Positions 55,228 through 64,000 of a DNA stretch of 64,000 nucleotides are shown in pieces. The DNA is from WHTK01 sp965197795 (GTDB lineage Bacteria; Chloroflexota; Dehalococcoidia; DSTF01; WHTK01). Positions within the stretch are counted from its first letter, which is position 1, and each line of letters begins with the position of its first letter. The notes under the pieces are model-generated. The model had not been told where the DNA came from and did not search any database. It worked only from the letters and a program-made list of their open reading frames with translations. Made by a program: the position numbers and the translations under genes. Location: contig OZ240228.1 of assembly GCA_965197795.1 (NCBI GenBank), positions 1,674,001 through 1,738,000 on the forward strand, in the 5' to 3' direction.

Positions 55228-55412
55228 CGATGCCTCCTCGGCTTTCCCCTTTACCGCTAGCGTACGCCGCCCCCTGAAGAGTACATGAAGGTGATGTTCA
55301 CACCTCACGGCCGGCGTGCGGGGTTTGGGATAACGCCTCCCTTGCACATTGCCGCCGTCAGGGCCAGAGCGCTAGGCTTCGCCGTCCGCTAGCAACTCTT
55401 CGACATCTGAGA

Positions 55413-55426
55413 GACCGGCCGGTCTT
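55413..55426. promoter_or_regulatory. 14-bp perfect palindrome, copy B
   Basis: AGACCGGCCGGTCT, as at 26511-26524. A TTGACT lies a few bases downstream (55432-55437) toward the integrase and could be its -35 box, so a bound dimer would affect that promoter. Confidence 0.6.
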
Positions 55427-55490
55427 TGGCTTGACTTCATCCCCGACAAGAGGGAGTGATGTGTGACCACCGGATTAATGGAGGTTGCAC

Positions 55491-56381
55491 ATGCCGGCAC
55501 TCGACCAGCTCATCCCTCTGTATCTCACAGGCTGCACAGTAGAGGCAAGACGGACCGCACGGTCCAGTCGTATGCAGAGACGCTGCGCCAGTTCCGGCGG
55601 GCTGGGCGCGAGCTTGGCCTGCCGGAGGATGTGGCAGCCTTCAGGCCGGCCCACGTCTATCTCTTCTTGGGCTGGGTCCGCGACTGAGGCGTGAGCGCCG
55701 GTACTCAGCACCGGAGACAGCGCGAGGTCAAAGCTTTCTTCTCCTGGTGCCGCCGCATGGGCTACGTAAAGGAGAATCCCTTCATGCGCGTGCCGATGGT
55801 GAGGCGGGAGCAGAAGGTCATCCAGCCCTTTGCGGAAGAGGACATCACCGCCATCCTCGGGGCCTGCAACCCGACCAGCTACGTCGGCAGCCGGATGAAG
55901 GCGATGGTGTTCTTCCTATTAGATACCGGCGTGCGTTCGAGCGAGCTGGTCTCGATTCACCTCGACGACGTCCTCCTGGACCAGCATCGGGTTCGGGTCC
56001 TGCAGGGCAAGGGCAGGAAGCAGCGCTGGACGGCGATCAGCGATGTGGCGCTGGAAGCCCTTCGAGGATATCTGGACGGATTCCGAGGTTGGTCAGACGG
56101 GCCTCTGTTCCAGACGGTGGACGGACGGCCCTTGCGGAACCACCACATGAACGTGATGTTCACTCGCCACGGCCGGAAGGCGGGCATCAGCCAAGTCAAC
56201 CCCCACCGCTTCCGCCACACCTTCGCTACCTGGGCGATTCGGGTCAATGCCCCGCGAGCTCGATGTCCAGTACCTCCTTGGTCACTCAAGCCCGATGATG
56301 GTCCGTCGTTACTCCGCGACCTACGACTCAGAGCAGGCGGCAAAGGCGCACGCTGCCTTCAGTCCGGCGATGCAGCTGTAG
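55491..56381 (+). pseudogene. tyrosine recombinase, module copy B, with two frameshifts and a stop
   Basis: From ATG 55491 (GGAGG upstream) the frame shifts near 55550 into KTDRTVQSYAETLRQFRRAG…GWVRD, meets TGA 55685-55687 where copy A has Arg, and continues VSAGTQHRRQREVKAFFSWC…LDTGVRSSELVSIHLDDV (Arg), HRFRHTFATWAI. An extra C near 56252 shifts the frame. Correcting it restores ELDVQYLLGHSSPMMVRRYS with the catalytic Tyr, ending …FSPAMQL at TAG 56379-56381. None of these lesions is shared with copy A. Confidence 0.85.
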
Positions 56382-56527
56382 GGGAGGTAGACCTACATCT
56401 CATCTGCCGAGTATTCACCTTTCTTTGAATGAGGGCCGTCTGTCGATCTTTGCTTGCTTAGAAGCCGGGCCCCCTTCTACTGGGACGGATTGGAGTCCAC
56501 GCGCCCCGGGAACTAGGCGTGCAGTAC

Positions 56528-56590
56528 GGCAACCTACGACTCAGAGCAGGCGGCAAAGGCGCACGCTGCCTTCAGCCCGGCGATGCAGCT
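56528..56590 (+). pseudogene. integrase 3'-end scrap
   Basis: TYDSEQAAKAHAAFSPAMQL is exactly the copy-B C-terminus, but the stop is altered (CTGAAG). It lies 150 bases beyond copy B in the same orientation. Confidence 0.65.
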
Positions 56591-56611
56591 GAAGGGGGGG
56601 CGAGCTAGAGA

Positions 56612-57949
56612 TTACCCCTCATGACCGGCCAGGCCAAACATCATCCTCAGATACCAGCAGAGGTAGCGCGCCTGGTCGGTGCCGTGACTAAATGTGTGGT
56701 TGGAGGGGTGTGGATCAGGCCTCGGGTCGTAGATTCCCTCTGCCAGCTCGGTGGCGCGGTAGTTCTTAAAGGCCGCCACCGTAAGGGTGCATCTGGGATG
56801 GATGAAAAAGCGCCGTCTGTCTTCACCAGACAGGATGAGGGTTCTCAGCACGTCCTGGCCTGAGGTGCCGGCATGGCGCACATTTTCAGGCGCTCGGGCG
56901 CCTATACCCCGTCCCTTGAGGTCGGAGCGGAACTGGACGGCGGAGGGGTCGCCGGCGGCATCAGGCCAGGTGTCCGGCCAGGGACGGGGACAAGGTTGTT
57001 GTTTGGCCCAGACCTTGCGCCACCCATCGAGGGTGGGCCCATCATAGCCGGGCAGGGCAGCTATCCTGGCCACGATCTCCTCGACCCAGCTTGCCTCCGA
57101 GCGGCCGGAGCCCACCAGCTCGTCGAACTGGTAGAGAGCTGCGTCGCGGTACTGATAGAGCCCGATGTGGGTGGGGTCGGTGAAGCCCCAGTCGTAGCCA
57201 ACGTAGATTCGCCCCGTGTCTCTGACGTAGGCGGCCGCCTCGGTGACGTTCTCGGGGCCGAATGGGGAGTAGATGAGGCTGAGGGAATCGGCCGGCTCTG
57301 CGAGGTAGAGCTCGCGGAAGACGCGCTCTGAGAGGTTGCGGCGTGCATCCTCGACCTCCTCTTGGGCCAGGACGCCGGCTTTGATTGCATCGTAAGCGGT
57401 GATCTTGGCGTAGTGCATGCCGGGTTCACCGGCTTCGGCCCGGCGGGCCAGCAGATAGGCCCAGTTGCGGCGGCCCGAGACGTTGCCGATGATCCGCACC
57501 GGACCTTGTGTCGTCGTCAGGGTGGAGCGCAGGGCGTGCCAGGCTTCCGGCTTGACGCGGGTGGCCTCGTCGATGACGGCGGCCCAGACGTCCTCGCCGT
57601 AGAGCGAGTCCGGGTGTTCGCCGCTCCGAAACCAGATGGTCGCCCCGTTGGGCAGGAGGATGGAGGAGTCGGTTTCGCTCGCCCGAGCCAGGCCCCGGGG
57701 CAGGCCGTCCTTCATCCTGCGGTAGGCGATCCTGGCCTGGCCCAGGACGGGTGCCACCCACCAGTAGTGACGGCCGGAGCCGCCCTGGACCGCGGCCTGT
57801 TCGAAGAGCCAGGCCAGGCAGCCGTGGGTCTTGCCGGACTTGGTGCTGGCCTCGATTACGCTGTAGCGGGCCGGGCTGAAGATGGCCGCCTCCTGCTCGG
57901 CGTAAAGTGGCGGGCGCGTATAAATGAACTCGGTTGCTTCAGCTGTCAT
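56612..57949 (-). CDS. terL: phage terminase large subunit
   Basis: A 445-residue packaging motor. ATPase: Walker A ASTKSGKTHGCLAWLFEQAA, adenine/arginine region, Walker B VWAAVIDEATRVKPEAWHAL, and motif III GNVSGRR. RNase H-like nuclease: YVGYDWGFTDPTHIGLYQYR with the first acidic residue. It cuts concatemeric phage DNA and pumps it into capsids. It stands alone: no small terminase or capsid genes adjoin, but portal-like and virion-type genes lie at 13-16 kb. Intact coding frame. Confidence 0.85.
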   Translation of the reverse strand: MTAEATEFIYTRPPLYAEQEAAIFSPARYSVIEASTKSGKTHGCLAWLFEQAAVQGGSGRHYWWVAPVLGQARIAYRRMKDGLPRGLARASETDSSILLPNGATIWFRSGEHPDSLYGEDVWAAVIDEATRVKPEAWHALRSTLTTTQGPVRIIGNVSGRRNWAYLLARRAEAGEPGMHYAKITAYDAIKAGVLAQEEVEDARRNLSERVFRELYLAEPADSLSLIYSPFGPENVTEAAAYVRDTGRIYVGYDWGFTDPTHIGLYQYRDAALYQFDELVGSGRSEASWVEEIVARIAALPGYDGPTLDGWRKVWAKQQPCPRPWPDTWPDAAGDPSAVQFRSDLKGRGIGARAPENVRHAGTSGQDVLRTLILSGEDRRRFFIHPRCTLTVAAFKNYRATELAEGIYDPRPDPHPSNHTFSHGTDQARYLCWYLRMMFGLAGHEG

Positions 57950-58032
57950 CTGATTCCTCCCTAGGTGCCTCGAGCTGTTCCTGCTGTTGAGGGGTTTCGA
58001 GCTGTTGCGAGGTCGGGTTGACCGCGATCGAG

Positions 58033-58270
58033 CACCGCCTGCTCCCGAGCTTTCGGCGAATGCCGGTCGGGCGTTGACTTACGATCATCTGCTTCAAAGC
58101 GTCTTGGGGGTGCGGGGCAACGGCGACTCGAGGCCGATGCCCCGCACCGGCGTGAAGAACCTTCTATGTAAACTGGCCGACGATGCGGACAGCCCCACTT
58201 ACATCCTCGCCGAGCCACGCGTCGGCTACCGCATGGCAAAAGGGGGAGACGCAGAAACAAGAGCATGCGT
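58033..58270 (+). pseudogene. OmpR-type response regulator, C-terminal winged-helix fragment
   Basis: ELSANAGRALTYDHLLQSVL, GVRGNGDSRPMPRTGVKNLL and ADSPTYILAEPRVGYRMAKG correspond to the DNA-binding winged helix (normally …VKNLRRKLGDD…). The receiver domain is absent and there is no start codon before it. Confidence 0.6.
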
Positions 58271-58487
58271 GGCGGAGCTGAAGAGCAGAGGCCGGGTTAC
58301 CATGACGTTCCTTGCGTTCCTCGGCCCCGTCACGCCACAATAGTTCAGTCAAGGGCCTCGGTAGGTTCACAGAGCCGTCAGCCACATCTCGAAGATGGTT
58401 CTCTCTATCGTCCACTCAGACCCACTCTACCTCTGCCGATTACACCATCCATTGCCGAGACCTTTCCGGGGACACTAGAGCAACCAT

Positions 58488-60395
58488 ATGGGAATGAGAT
58501 TGATGAGCGCGAACGACAGGTCAGCGTTGGCCTTTTTCTCTATCACGCTGATGCTGGTGGCGTTAATAGGGTGCAGTTCCGAACCCACGCCCGCTCCAGT
58601 TCCTGAACCTACAACCACTGCTACGCTAAGTACGGGGCCTTCTGCGACTGCAACCCCAGAACTCACCGAAGCTCTAGCCTTTGACCCGTCTGTTAGTCGC
58701 GGCACCCTTTCCAACGGCCTAAGCTATTACATCAAGCACAATGAGGAGCCGCGCAACCGGGCCCAGATAGCGCTGGTGGTAAAGGCTGGCTCGATACTTG
58801 AAGAGGAGGACCAGCTAGGTCTGGCGCACCTTGCAGAGCACATGGCGTTCAATGGGACCGAGCGTTTCGCCAAGCAGGAGATAGTCGAATACCTTGAGTC
58901 CATCGGAAGTACCTTTGGCGCCGACCTGAACGCCCAAACCGGCTTCGATTACACCCTGTATTGGCTGGAGATTCCGACCGACGATCCTGAAATTACCGAG
59001 ACCGCGTTCCAAATTCTCAGTGACTGGGCCTACGCAGTGAGCTTCGACCCGGTTGAGGTTGATCTGGAGCGTGCCGTGGTCCTGGAGGAGTGGCGCCTGT
59101 CACAGGGGTTCTACTCGCGTCTTGAAGACAACCTGTTCCAACTGATTTTCGGCTCTTCGCGCTACGCCGACCGGAGTCCAATTGGCCTGCCTGAGGTCAT
59201 CGAGAGCGCCCCTGTAGAGCTCCTCAGGGAGTTCTACGAGCGTTGGTACAGGCCTGACCTGATGGCCGTCGTCGCTGTGGGTGGCTTCGATACTGAGTTG
59301 ATCGAGGCCAAGGTGAAGCAACACTTTGCGCCGCCACCCGAGGGCGAGGCCAGCCAAGAGCGCTCCGCTGCCGCACCCTCCACAGATAAGCCGCGTTTCG
59401 ACATTCCGGGCCATGGGGTACCGCGCATCGAAGTGTTCACTGATACTGAGTCGCCTGGTACCCAGTTCGTCCTCGTTCGAAAGCTTGCCCCTGACATCGG
59501 TCAAGACCTGGCGTCATTTCGGCGCATAGTGGTGGAAAGGCTTGCATTCATGATGCTGAACGCGCGACTTTTCGAGCGAGGCCAGATCGCCGATCCCCCC
59601 TACCTCTCTGCTGGAGCTGGACATTCGACGTATGTGGAGCCCCTGGACATCGTTACGTTCTCAGCATGGGTGGAGCCGGACGGCGTCGAGCGCGGTTTGG
59701 CGGCGGTGCTGGAGGAATTGCAGCGCATCCGACAGCACGGCTTTACCGACAGCGAACTGACCCGGGAGAAGAGCAACTTGTTGCGCTCGGTAGAGAGCTT
59801 GTACAAGCAAAGGGACCAGATTCCCTCACAGAGCTTCATCGACGAGTACATCGACCACTTCCTCAACGGAACGCCCGCGCCCGGTATTGAGGCTGAGTGG
59901 GAGTTGTATCAGGAGCTGCTGCCGCAGATTTCGCTGGCGGAGTTCGATGCCCTGGCAGAATTCTGGACTCAGTCCGTGGACACGGCGCTCTTGGTAGTGC
60001 GTCCCGAAGACACCGACTCCAGCACCGATGGCGATCTGGCCACGGCGGCGCTGGAGCAACTCCAGACCGCCAACACACTGGTGGTGGACCCCTACTTGGA
60101 CGCCCTTGACGACGTGCCGCTGCTGGCAACGCTTCCGACGCCGGGAAACATCACCGAGGAAGAGGAGATAGAGTCTATCGACGCCGACGATGCAGCCATC
60201 ATCCGTTACGCGCGCCAGCTCACCAGCGGAACACGTGCCGAGCAGTCGACGTTTGACCACCTGCACGCTAAGTTCGGCAACCAATGGCTGGTGGAGTTGA
60301 CGCTGCTCATCGGCCACTACCAAGGTACGGCCACCCTGCTTAACGCCTTCGAACTGGAATCCGCACCGGGGGCCGATCCACTTCCGGCTGAATAA
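58488..60395 (+). CDS. M16 peptidase lipoprotein fused to an AhpD-like C-terminal tail
   Basis: A 635-residue protein. Signal and lipobox FFSITLMLVALIGC, a Thr/Pro-rich linker, then M16 zinc peptidase domain: LGLAHLAEHMAFNGTERFAK has the inverted HxxEH zinc motif, with ERAVVLEEWRLSQ as the downstream Glu. A second inactive M16-like domain follows to ~550. PqqL-type relatives continue for another ~400 residues. Here the sequence instead ends DDAAIIRYARQLTSGTRAEQ … FGNQWLVELTLLIGHYQGTA …, which resembles a carboxymuconolactone-decarboxylase/AhpD tail without its CxxC. A deletion fusion is likely. Confidence 0.8.
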   Translation: MGMRLMSANDRSALAFFSITLMLVALIGCSSEPTPAPVPEPTTTATLSTGPSATATPELTEALAFDPSVSRGTLSNGLSYYIKHNEEPRNRAQIALVVKAGSILEEEDQLGLAHLAEHMAFNGTERFAKQEIVEYLESIGSTFGADLNAQTGFDYTLYWLEIPTDDPEITETAFQILSDWAYAVSFDPVEVDLERAVVLEEWRLSQGFYSRLEDNLFQLIFGSSRYADRSPIGLPEVIESAPVELLREFYERWYRPDLMAVVAVGGFDTELIEAKVKQHFAPPPEGEASQERSAAAPSTDKPRFDIPGHGVPRIEVFTDTESPGTQFVLVRKLAPDIGQDLASFRRIVVERLAFMMLNARLFERGQIADPPYLSAGAGHSTYVEPLDIVTFSAWVEPDGVERGLAAVLEELQRIRQHGFTDSELTREKSNLLRSVESLYKQRDQIPSQSFIDEYIDHFLNGTPAPGIEAEWELYQELLPQISLAEFDALAEFWTQSVDTALLVVRPEDTDSSTDGDLATAALEQLQTANTLVVDPYLDALDDVPLLATLPTPGNITEEEEIESIDADDAAIIRYARQLTSGTRAEQSTFDHLHAKFGNQWLVELTLLIGHYQGTATLLNAFELESAPGADPLPAE

Positions 60396-60520
60396 CCAAG
60401 GAGATCCGGCATACGCCGAGCCAGTGAACACGAGACAATCTCCCGGACTTATCGGAACGTGAAGAGCATGCTGCCCAGCGGTGTCCTTGTTAGGCCAAAG
60501 CTGCGGACCAGTAGCCGTGG

Positions 60521-61819
60521 ATGAGTAGTCCAACCGAGCCTCGCTCCCAGCGACGCCACAAGATCTTCTACGGCTGGCGGATTGTCGGGTACGCCACGCT
60601 GGCAAGCACGATTCAAACAGCTGTATTCAACGCCGGCGCCCAGACGCTTGTGCTGCCTCTCTTGCGGGAATTTGGCACGACACGCGCCGCCATCAGCGTT
60701 GCTTTCTCGTTGCGGCGGCTGGAAGGGGGTTTAACAGGTCCTCTCGAGGGTTACCTCATCCACTGGTTCGGCCCGCGACGCTACATGATGGCCGGCTGGC
60801 TGATCTTCGGCCTGGGTTTCATAGGGGTTGGGCTCTCCCAGAACATTTACCATTTCTACGCTTCGTTCCTGTTGGTGACATTAGGCCAAAGCGTCGCTGG
60901 CTTTCTACCGATAGTTACGGTCCTGGTGAACTGGTTCGACCGGCTTCGCGGCCGTGCCATCGCGATCTATCAACTGGGTAATAGCTTCGGCGCGATGCTG
61001 ATCCCCGTGCTGGCCTGGTTTGTGATAAACGCGGGCTGGCGGCCGACGATGATTGTCATCGGTGTAATCGTTATCATCATCGGCATTCCTCTGGCGGCGA
61101 TGATGAAGTCGCGGCCCGAAGAAATGGGCTATCTACCAGACGGCGACGAGCCCGCGAACGGAGCCGATGGAGACGGAGGCGGAGCGTCCGCTGAAGCGAT
61201 TAGTGGCCTGACGAATAAGGAACCAGGTCTTACGGTTCGTCAGGCGCTTCACAGTCGGAATTTCTGGTTTCTTGGACTAGCTCACTCTGCCTCACTTGCA
61301 GCCTGGGGTGCCCTACAAGTCCACTTAATTCCAGCGCTGACGGACATCGGATTGTCCGAGCAGTTAGGCGCAACGATTCTGGCCGTAACGTTGATTGTTG
61401 CCGGTGGCGGTCGCCTCATCGGCGGTTTCCTTGGCGACATCATCGGTCGCCGCAAGATCTTGATCCTTGCCTACTTCGCTCAGGCGAGCGGCGTCGTCAT
61501 CTTGGCATTCGCATCCAACATCGAGCATGCCGTCATTTTTGCCGTTGTGTTTGGTCTCGGTTTCGGTGCTCGGGGAACGTTGATAACCGTGCTACGCGGC
61601 GATGTCTTTGGTAGGGAGAACTTCTCGCGCCTGGCAGGCTTGATGGACCCGATCAGCAGCGTTAGCGTCATTCTGAGCCCGATTCTCGCCGGCTGGACGT
61701 ATGACACTTCTGGAAGCTACCAGTCTGCCTTCATCTTACTGGCGGCCGTTAATGCGCTCGGTGCGTTGTTTGTCCTGGGCATTCACCTCCCCAACCAGTC
61801 GCGCTCCGGCTTCGCTTAA
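60521..61819 (+). CDS. MFS transporter (oxalate/formate antiporter or monocarboxylate type)
   Basis: A 432-residue protein with twelve predicted helices in two halves separated by a charged loop (~200-235). Features: KIFYGWRIVGYATLASTIQT at the start as in OFA/MCT-type carriers, the RGRAIAIYQLGNSFG segment after helix 4, and GGRLIGGFLGDIIGRRKILI as the second-half loop motif. A small anionic substrate is likely. Starts 125 bases after the M16 gene. Confidence 0.85.
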   Translation: MSSPTEPRSQRRHKIFYGWRIVGYATLASTIQTAVFNAGAQTLVLPLLREFGTTRAAISVAFSLRRLEGGLTGPLEGYLIHWFGPRRYMMAGWLIFGLGFIGVGLSQNIYHFYASFLLVTLGQSVAGFLPIVTVLVNWFDRLRGRAIAIYQLGNSFGAMLIPVLAWFVINAGWRPTMIVIGVIVIIIGIPLAAMMKSRPEEMGYLPDGDEPANGADGDGGGASAEAISGLTNKEPGLTVRQALHSRNFWFLGLAHSASLAAWGALQVHLIPALTDIGLSEQLGATILAVTLIVAGGGRLIGGFLGDIIGRRKILILAYFAQASGVVILAFASNIEHAVIFAVVFGLGFGARGTLITVLRGDVFGRENFSRLAGLMDPISSVSVILSPILAGWTYDTSGSYQSAFILLAAVNALGALFVLGIHLPNQSRSGFA

Positions 61820-62040
61820 GCGACGGAAATAGCCCTGCTCTCCGTTTAGGTGGCGCTTTGGGGTAGCAGGCCTGACCGCAGGACCACACCCTGGCTCGTA
61901 TAAGTGCGGAATCGACCAAGCAAGTGGCTATTCCATGAGCCACGAGCATCTTCCAGTCGTTCAGACCATGATTGAAACCGCCGTGATGCCGATGCACACT
62001 GTTTGGGCCTGCTGTCTCGCGGGCCCAAAAGAGGTGAGTG

Positions 62041-63291
62041 ATGACCACAACCGACCTGGACTACACCCCAAAGCGCAACCGGCCGATCGCATCGGCGCGA
62101 GCGCTGGATCCCAAGATCGCCGAAGGCACCTCGACCGGCCCGCGTCGCGCCATGCTCGAGAATGCGCTGAAGGGCCTCGCTCAACCGTTCAAGGGCGTAT
62201 CCGCCGAGGGCAAGATCGAGCAGGGGCTGTACAAGGTCGCACCAACCGGTGTCTCCACCACGCCGGTACTCCTGGCCGCGAAAGCTCTACTGGCAACCTT
62301 GTCGGCGGAGGAACGTGCGAGGGTTAGTTTCGACATTGAAGCGCAGGAATGGCGATCGTGGAGCAACGTGCATCCCTTCTTGATGCGTCACGGCCTGTGT
62401 CTCGACTATGTGGCGCCGGCTTCCCGTGAGGCAGCGTTTCAGCTGATGGAGGCATCCTTCAGCGCAGCCGGTTACAAGGAAGCGCGTGACGTGATGCGTC
62501 TCAACTACACGATCGGGGAGGTTACCGACCGCCTAGGACCCGAATACGACGAATACGGTGAGTGGCTGTACTGGGTCAGCATCTTCGGTGAGCCTACTGA
62601 GAATAGCCCCTGGGGATGGCAGATAGACGGACACCACCTGAACGTCAGCATTTTCCTACTCGGCGACCAGATGGTGTTCACTCCCTTCTTCGATGGCTCC
62701 GAACCTGTGCTGGCTCCCTGGGGCAAGTTCGAGGGGATCCGTGTTTGCGAGGCACAAGAGGCTCAGGGCTTGGCGTTGATGCAGTCGCTGAGTGACTCAC
62801 AGCACGAGGAGGCGATGCTCAAGGAAGGCTTGCCGGGTGAGATGTACGCCGGCGCTTTCAATGACAACCACGTCATGGCCCCAGCCGGCGCACCGTACGC
62901 TGAAATGACCTCGGCCCAGCAAGGACTGCTGCGTCAAATCGTCGAGACTTACATCATGCGTGCTCGCGACGGCCACGATCAGGTCTGGATGCGCGAGATC
63001 GAATCACAGCTACAGCGGACATACTTCGGCTGGATTGGCGCCTGTGACGATGACGCGGTTTTCTACTACCGAATCCACAGCCCGGTCGTGCTGATCGAAT
63101 TTGACCACCAGCGCGGTGTCGCCCTGGAAGCTGACGTGCCGACGCGAAACCACATCCACACCATCGTCCGTACGCCCAATGGCAACGACTATGGGAAGGA
63201 CCTGCTGCGTCAGCACTACGCGACTTCTCCGCACCACGGCTCAGTGAGAGTTGGCACCTCGACCTCGCCATCGCCGAGTTCCAGGACGTGA
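62041..63291 (+). CDS. DUF3500 protein
   Basis: About 416 residues from ATG 62041 (AGAGGTGAG upstream). The family core is seen: LLATLSAEERARVSFDIEAQ-EWRSWSNVHPF, WQIDGHHLNVSIFLLGDQMV-FTPFFDGSEP, YYRIHSPVVLIEFDHQRGVA and NHIHTIVRTPNGNDYGKDLL. Conserved His residues suggest metal binding, but the activity is unknown. The last ~16 residues after SPHHG look unlike the family and may follow a small indel. Confidence 0.85.
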   Translation: MTTTDLDYTPKRNRPIASARALDPKIAEGTSTGPRRAMLENALKGLAQPFKGVSAEGKIEQGLYKVAPTGVSTTPVLLAAKALLATLSAEERARVSFDIEAQEWRSWSNVHPFLMRHGLCLDYVAPASREAAFQLMEASFSAAGYKEARDVMRLNYTIGEVTDRLGPEYDEYGEWLYWVSIFGEPTENSPWGWQIDGHHLNVSIFLLGDQMVFTPFFDGSEPVLAPWGKFEGIRVCEAQEAQGLALMQSLSDSQHEEAMLKEGLPGEMYAGAFNDNHVMAPAGAPYAEMTSAQQGLLRQIVETYIMRARDGHDQVWMREIESQLQRTYFGWIGACDDDAVFYYRIHSPVVLIEFDHQRGVALEADVPTRNHIHTIVRTPNGNDYGKDLLRQHYATSPHHGSVRVGTSTSPSPSSRT

Positions 63292-63382
63292 AGATGCAGC
63301 CGGCTCAAGCGGGTGCTGAAGGCGTAGGGGGCTTGAGACCAAGCGTCTGCACAGGCTGGCCCCACGCTAGTAGAGCGAGACG

Positions 63383-64000
63383 ATGACGACGCAGTGCGAT
63401 TACATATTTGAGGACGGAAGCCAATGCATCGGTTTCGCCGGTCACGTTGGCTGGCAAATGGACGCTAGCTTTCACGTACGCTGGATGCCGCCCGAGGATC
63501 GATGGCAAAAGCTGCTGGACGTTACCCTCATCAACCACATCTTCCTCGATGACGGTGGGGTCATGAACGACAACCGGCTGCGAGGGCCGCAGTGGCGTCA
63601 GCTCGTTGGTGAGTTCTTTCCATCTCGCCTGGGCGGGGATGCGACGGCCTGGAGCGAAGCAAACTGGCACACGCTTAGGCCGGTGGACGAACGGTTTTTT
63701 ACTCGACTCGACACCTGGCACGAGGCGAGAGACTACGCGCAGGAGTTGAGAACCTACGACATCGACTGGTTGCGCTCCATGTGCAAGGAAGTTGGCGTTG
63801 AAGCGCCACACTCAGACGAGGACTACCTGGCGCTCACTCAGGAGGCGACTAGCTTCATCATGCCCAGGGTTCGGGCTGCTTTTCCGGGCGCGTTGGATGC
63901 GATTAGAGACTTGTCCTCAAAGAACGCGCTCTACACGGCTTCTCAGGGCCGTTCAAGCGACCTAGCCCTTCATCTCGCAAGCATGGACAAGACTGCGGGC
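63383..64000 (+). CDS. HAD-type hydrolase, 5' part (runs off the window)
   Basis: The frame is open from ATG 63383 to the last base, 206 codons. After a ~45-residue leader containing CDYIFEDGSQCIGF, the HAD-like motif LINHIFLDDGGVMNDNRLRG appears, then a helical cap region and YTASQGRSSDLALHLASMD, which is in the position of motif II (Ser/Thr). The motif I Asp pair is present as DDGG. The leader with two Cys is unusual; the original start may lie nearer the motif. Substrate unknown. Confidence 0.65.
   Translation, partial: MTTQCDYIFEDGSQCIGFAGHVGWQMDASFHVRWMPPEDRWQKLLDVTLINHIFLDDGGVMNDNRLRGPQWRQLVGEFFPSRLGGDATAWSEANWHTLRPVDERFFTRLDTWHEARDYAQELRTYDIDWLRSMCKEVGVEAPHSDEDYLALTQEATSFIMPRVRAAFPGALDAIRDLSSKNALYTASQGRSSDLALHLASMDKTAG

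Larger units (their letters stand above)
54953..56381. repeat. inverted module copy B (small gene - palindrome - integrase)
   Basis: Reverse-oriented duplicate of 25555-26996. Both copies stop being similar exactly at the integrase stop codon on one side and near TGATCC/GGATCA on the other. Confidence 0.8.

Overview
The window is a GC-rich bacterial chromosome segment. Its gene content is a glutamine-dependent NAD synthase, heme O/A synthases with a small cupredoxin, HpnC/HpnD/HpnE squalene synthesis next to an MpaB-type oxygenase, DUF3500 and DUF2779 proteins, and many decayed integrases and toxin-antitoxin remnants. This recalls Chloroflexota, perhaps a Dehalococcoidia/SAR202-like lineage. 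That assignment is an inference from gene content only: no rRNA or complete tRNA is present. Core genes are intact, while an unusually large share of accessory genes carry one or two frameshifts or in-frame stops. This means either real pseudogene accumulation or residual assembly indels.

Layout. 0-12 kb is mostly housekeeping: a hydrolase end, a frameshifted nucleotidyltransferase, a GNAT acetyltransferase, an ABM-type monooxygenase, a DUF433/DUF5615 toxin-antitoxin pair, NAD synthase behind a palindromic operator, ctaA-ctaB and a cupredoxin, citrate synthase, a GreA-type factor with an extra N-terminal domain, rsmG, and a Yip1-like membrane protein. At 12.05 kb a tRNA-Ala(GGC) gene breaks off just after its anticodon arm. 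Behind it lies a 12-17 kb prophage/toxin-antitoxin scrap heap: a DUF4258-DUF2283-truncated antitoxin operon, an XRE fragment, a portal-like tail, a lytic transglycosylase, virion-type proteins, and a BrnT/RHH module with an autoregulatory-looking promoter. 17-27 kb is a graveyard of IS3 pieces, a truncated amino-acid permease, two broken PD-(D/E)XK nucleases, a broken LRR/Fn3 surface protein and a broken tyrosine recombinase. An intact bacterioferritin and a retropepsin-like protease are embedded in it.

27.8-30.3 kb holds an intact fakA-fakB fatty-acid kinase pair. 30.3-33.9 kb is decayed: a membrane protein, a tRNA 3'-half-like fragment and an hsdR tail. 33.9-43.8 kb is the most coherent pathway block: MMPL/RND transporter, MpaB/latex-clearing-type oxygenase, a DXS with an altered active-site motif, IspH, and the squalene synthesis trio HpnC-HpnD-HpnE. 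No squalene-hopene cyclase is visible. 43.9-47.9 kb mixes fragments (HAD, ABC-2 permease, transposase) with a VOC protein and a GPP34 protein. 48.1-54.4 kb is a four-gene translationally coupled signalling operon (response regulator-PP2C phosphatase, anti-sigma-type kinase, periplasmic binding lipoprotein, sensor histidine kinase) with a divergent STAS protein. Together these form an extracytoplasmic partner-switching circuit.

A 1.4-kb module made of a tyrosine recombinase, a 14-bp palindrome and a divergent gene for a 58-62 residue protein occurs twice in inverted orientation (25.6-27.0 and 54.95-56.4 kb). Further scraps of the recombinase 3' end lie at 27.2, 54.5 and 56.5 kb. In both modules the recombinase is broken, in different ways, while the small gene is intact. 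The right end (56.6-64 kb) has an isolated phage terminase, a response-regulator scrap, an M16 peptidase fused to an AhpD-like tail, an MFS transporter, a DUF3500 protein and the start of a HAD-type gene that runs off the window.
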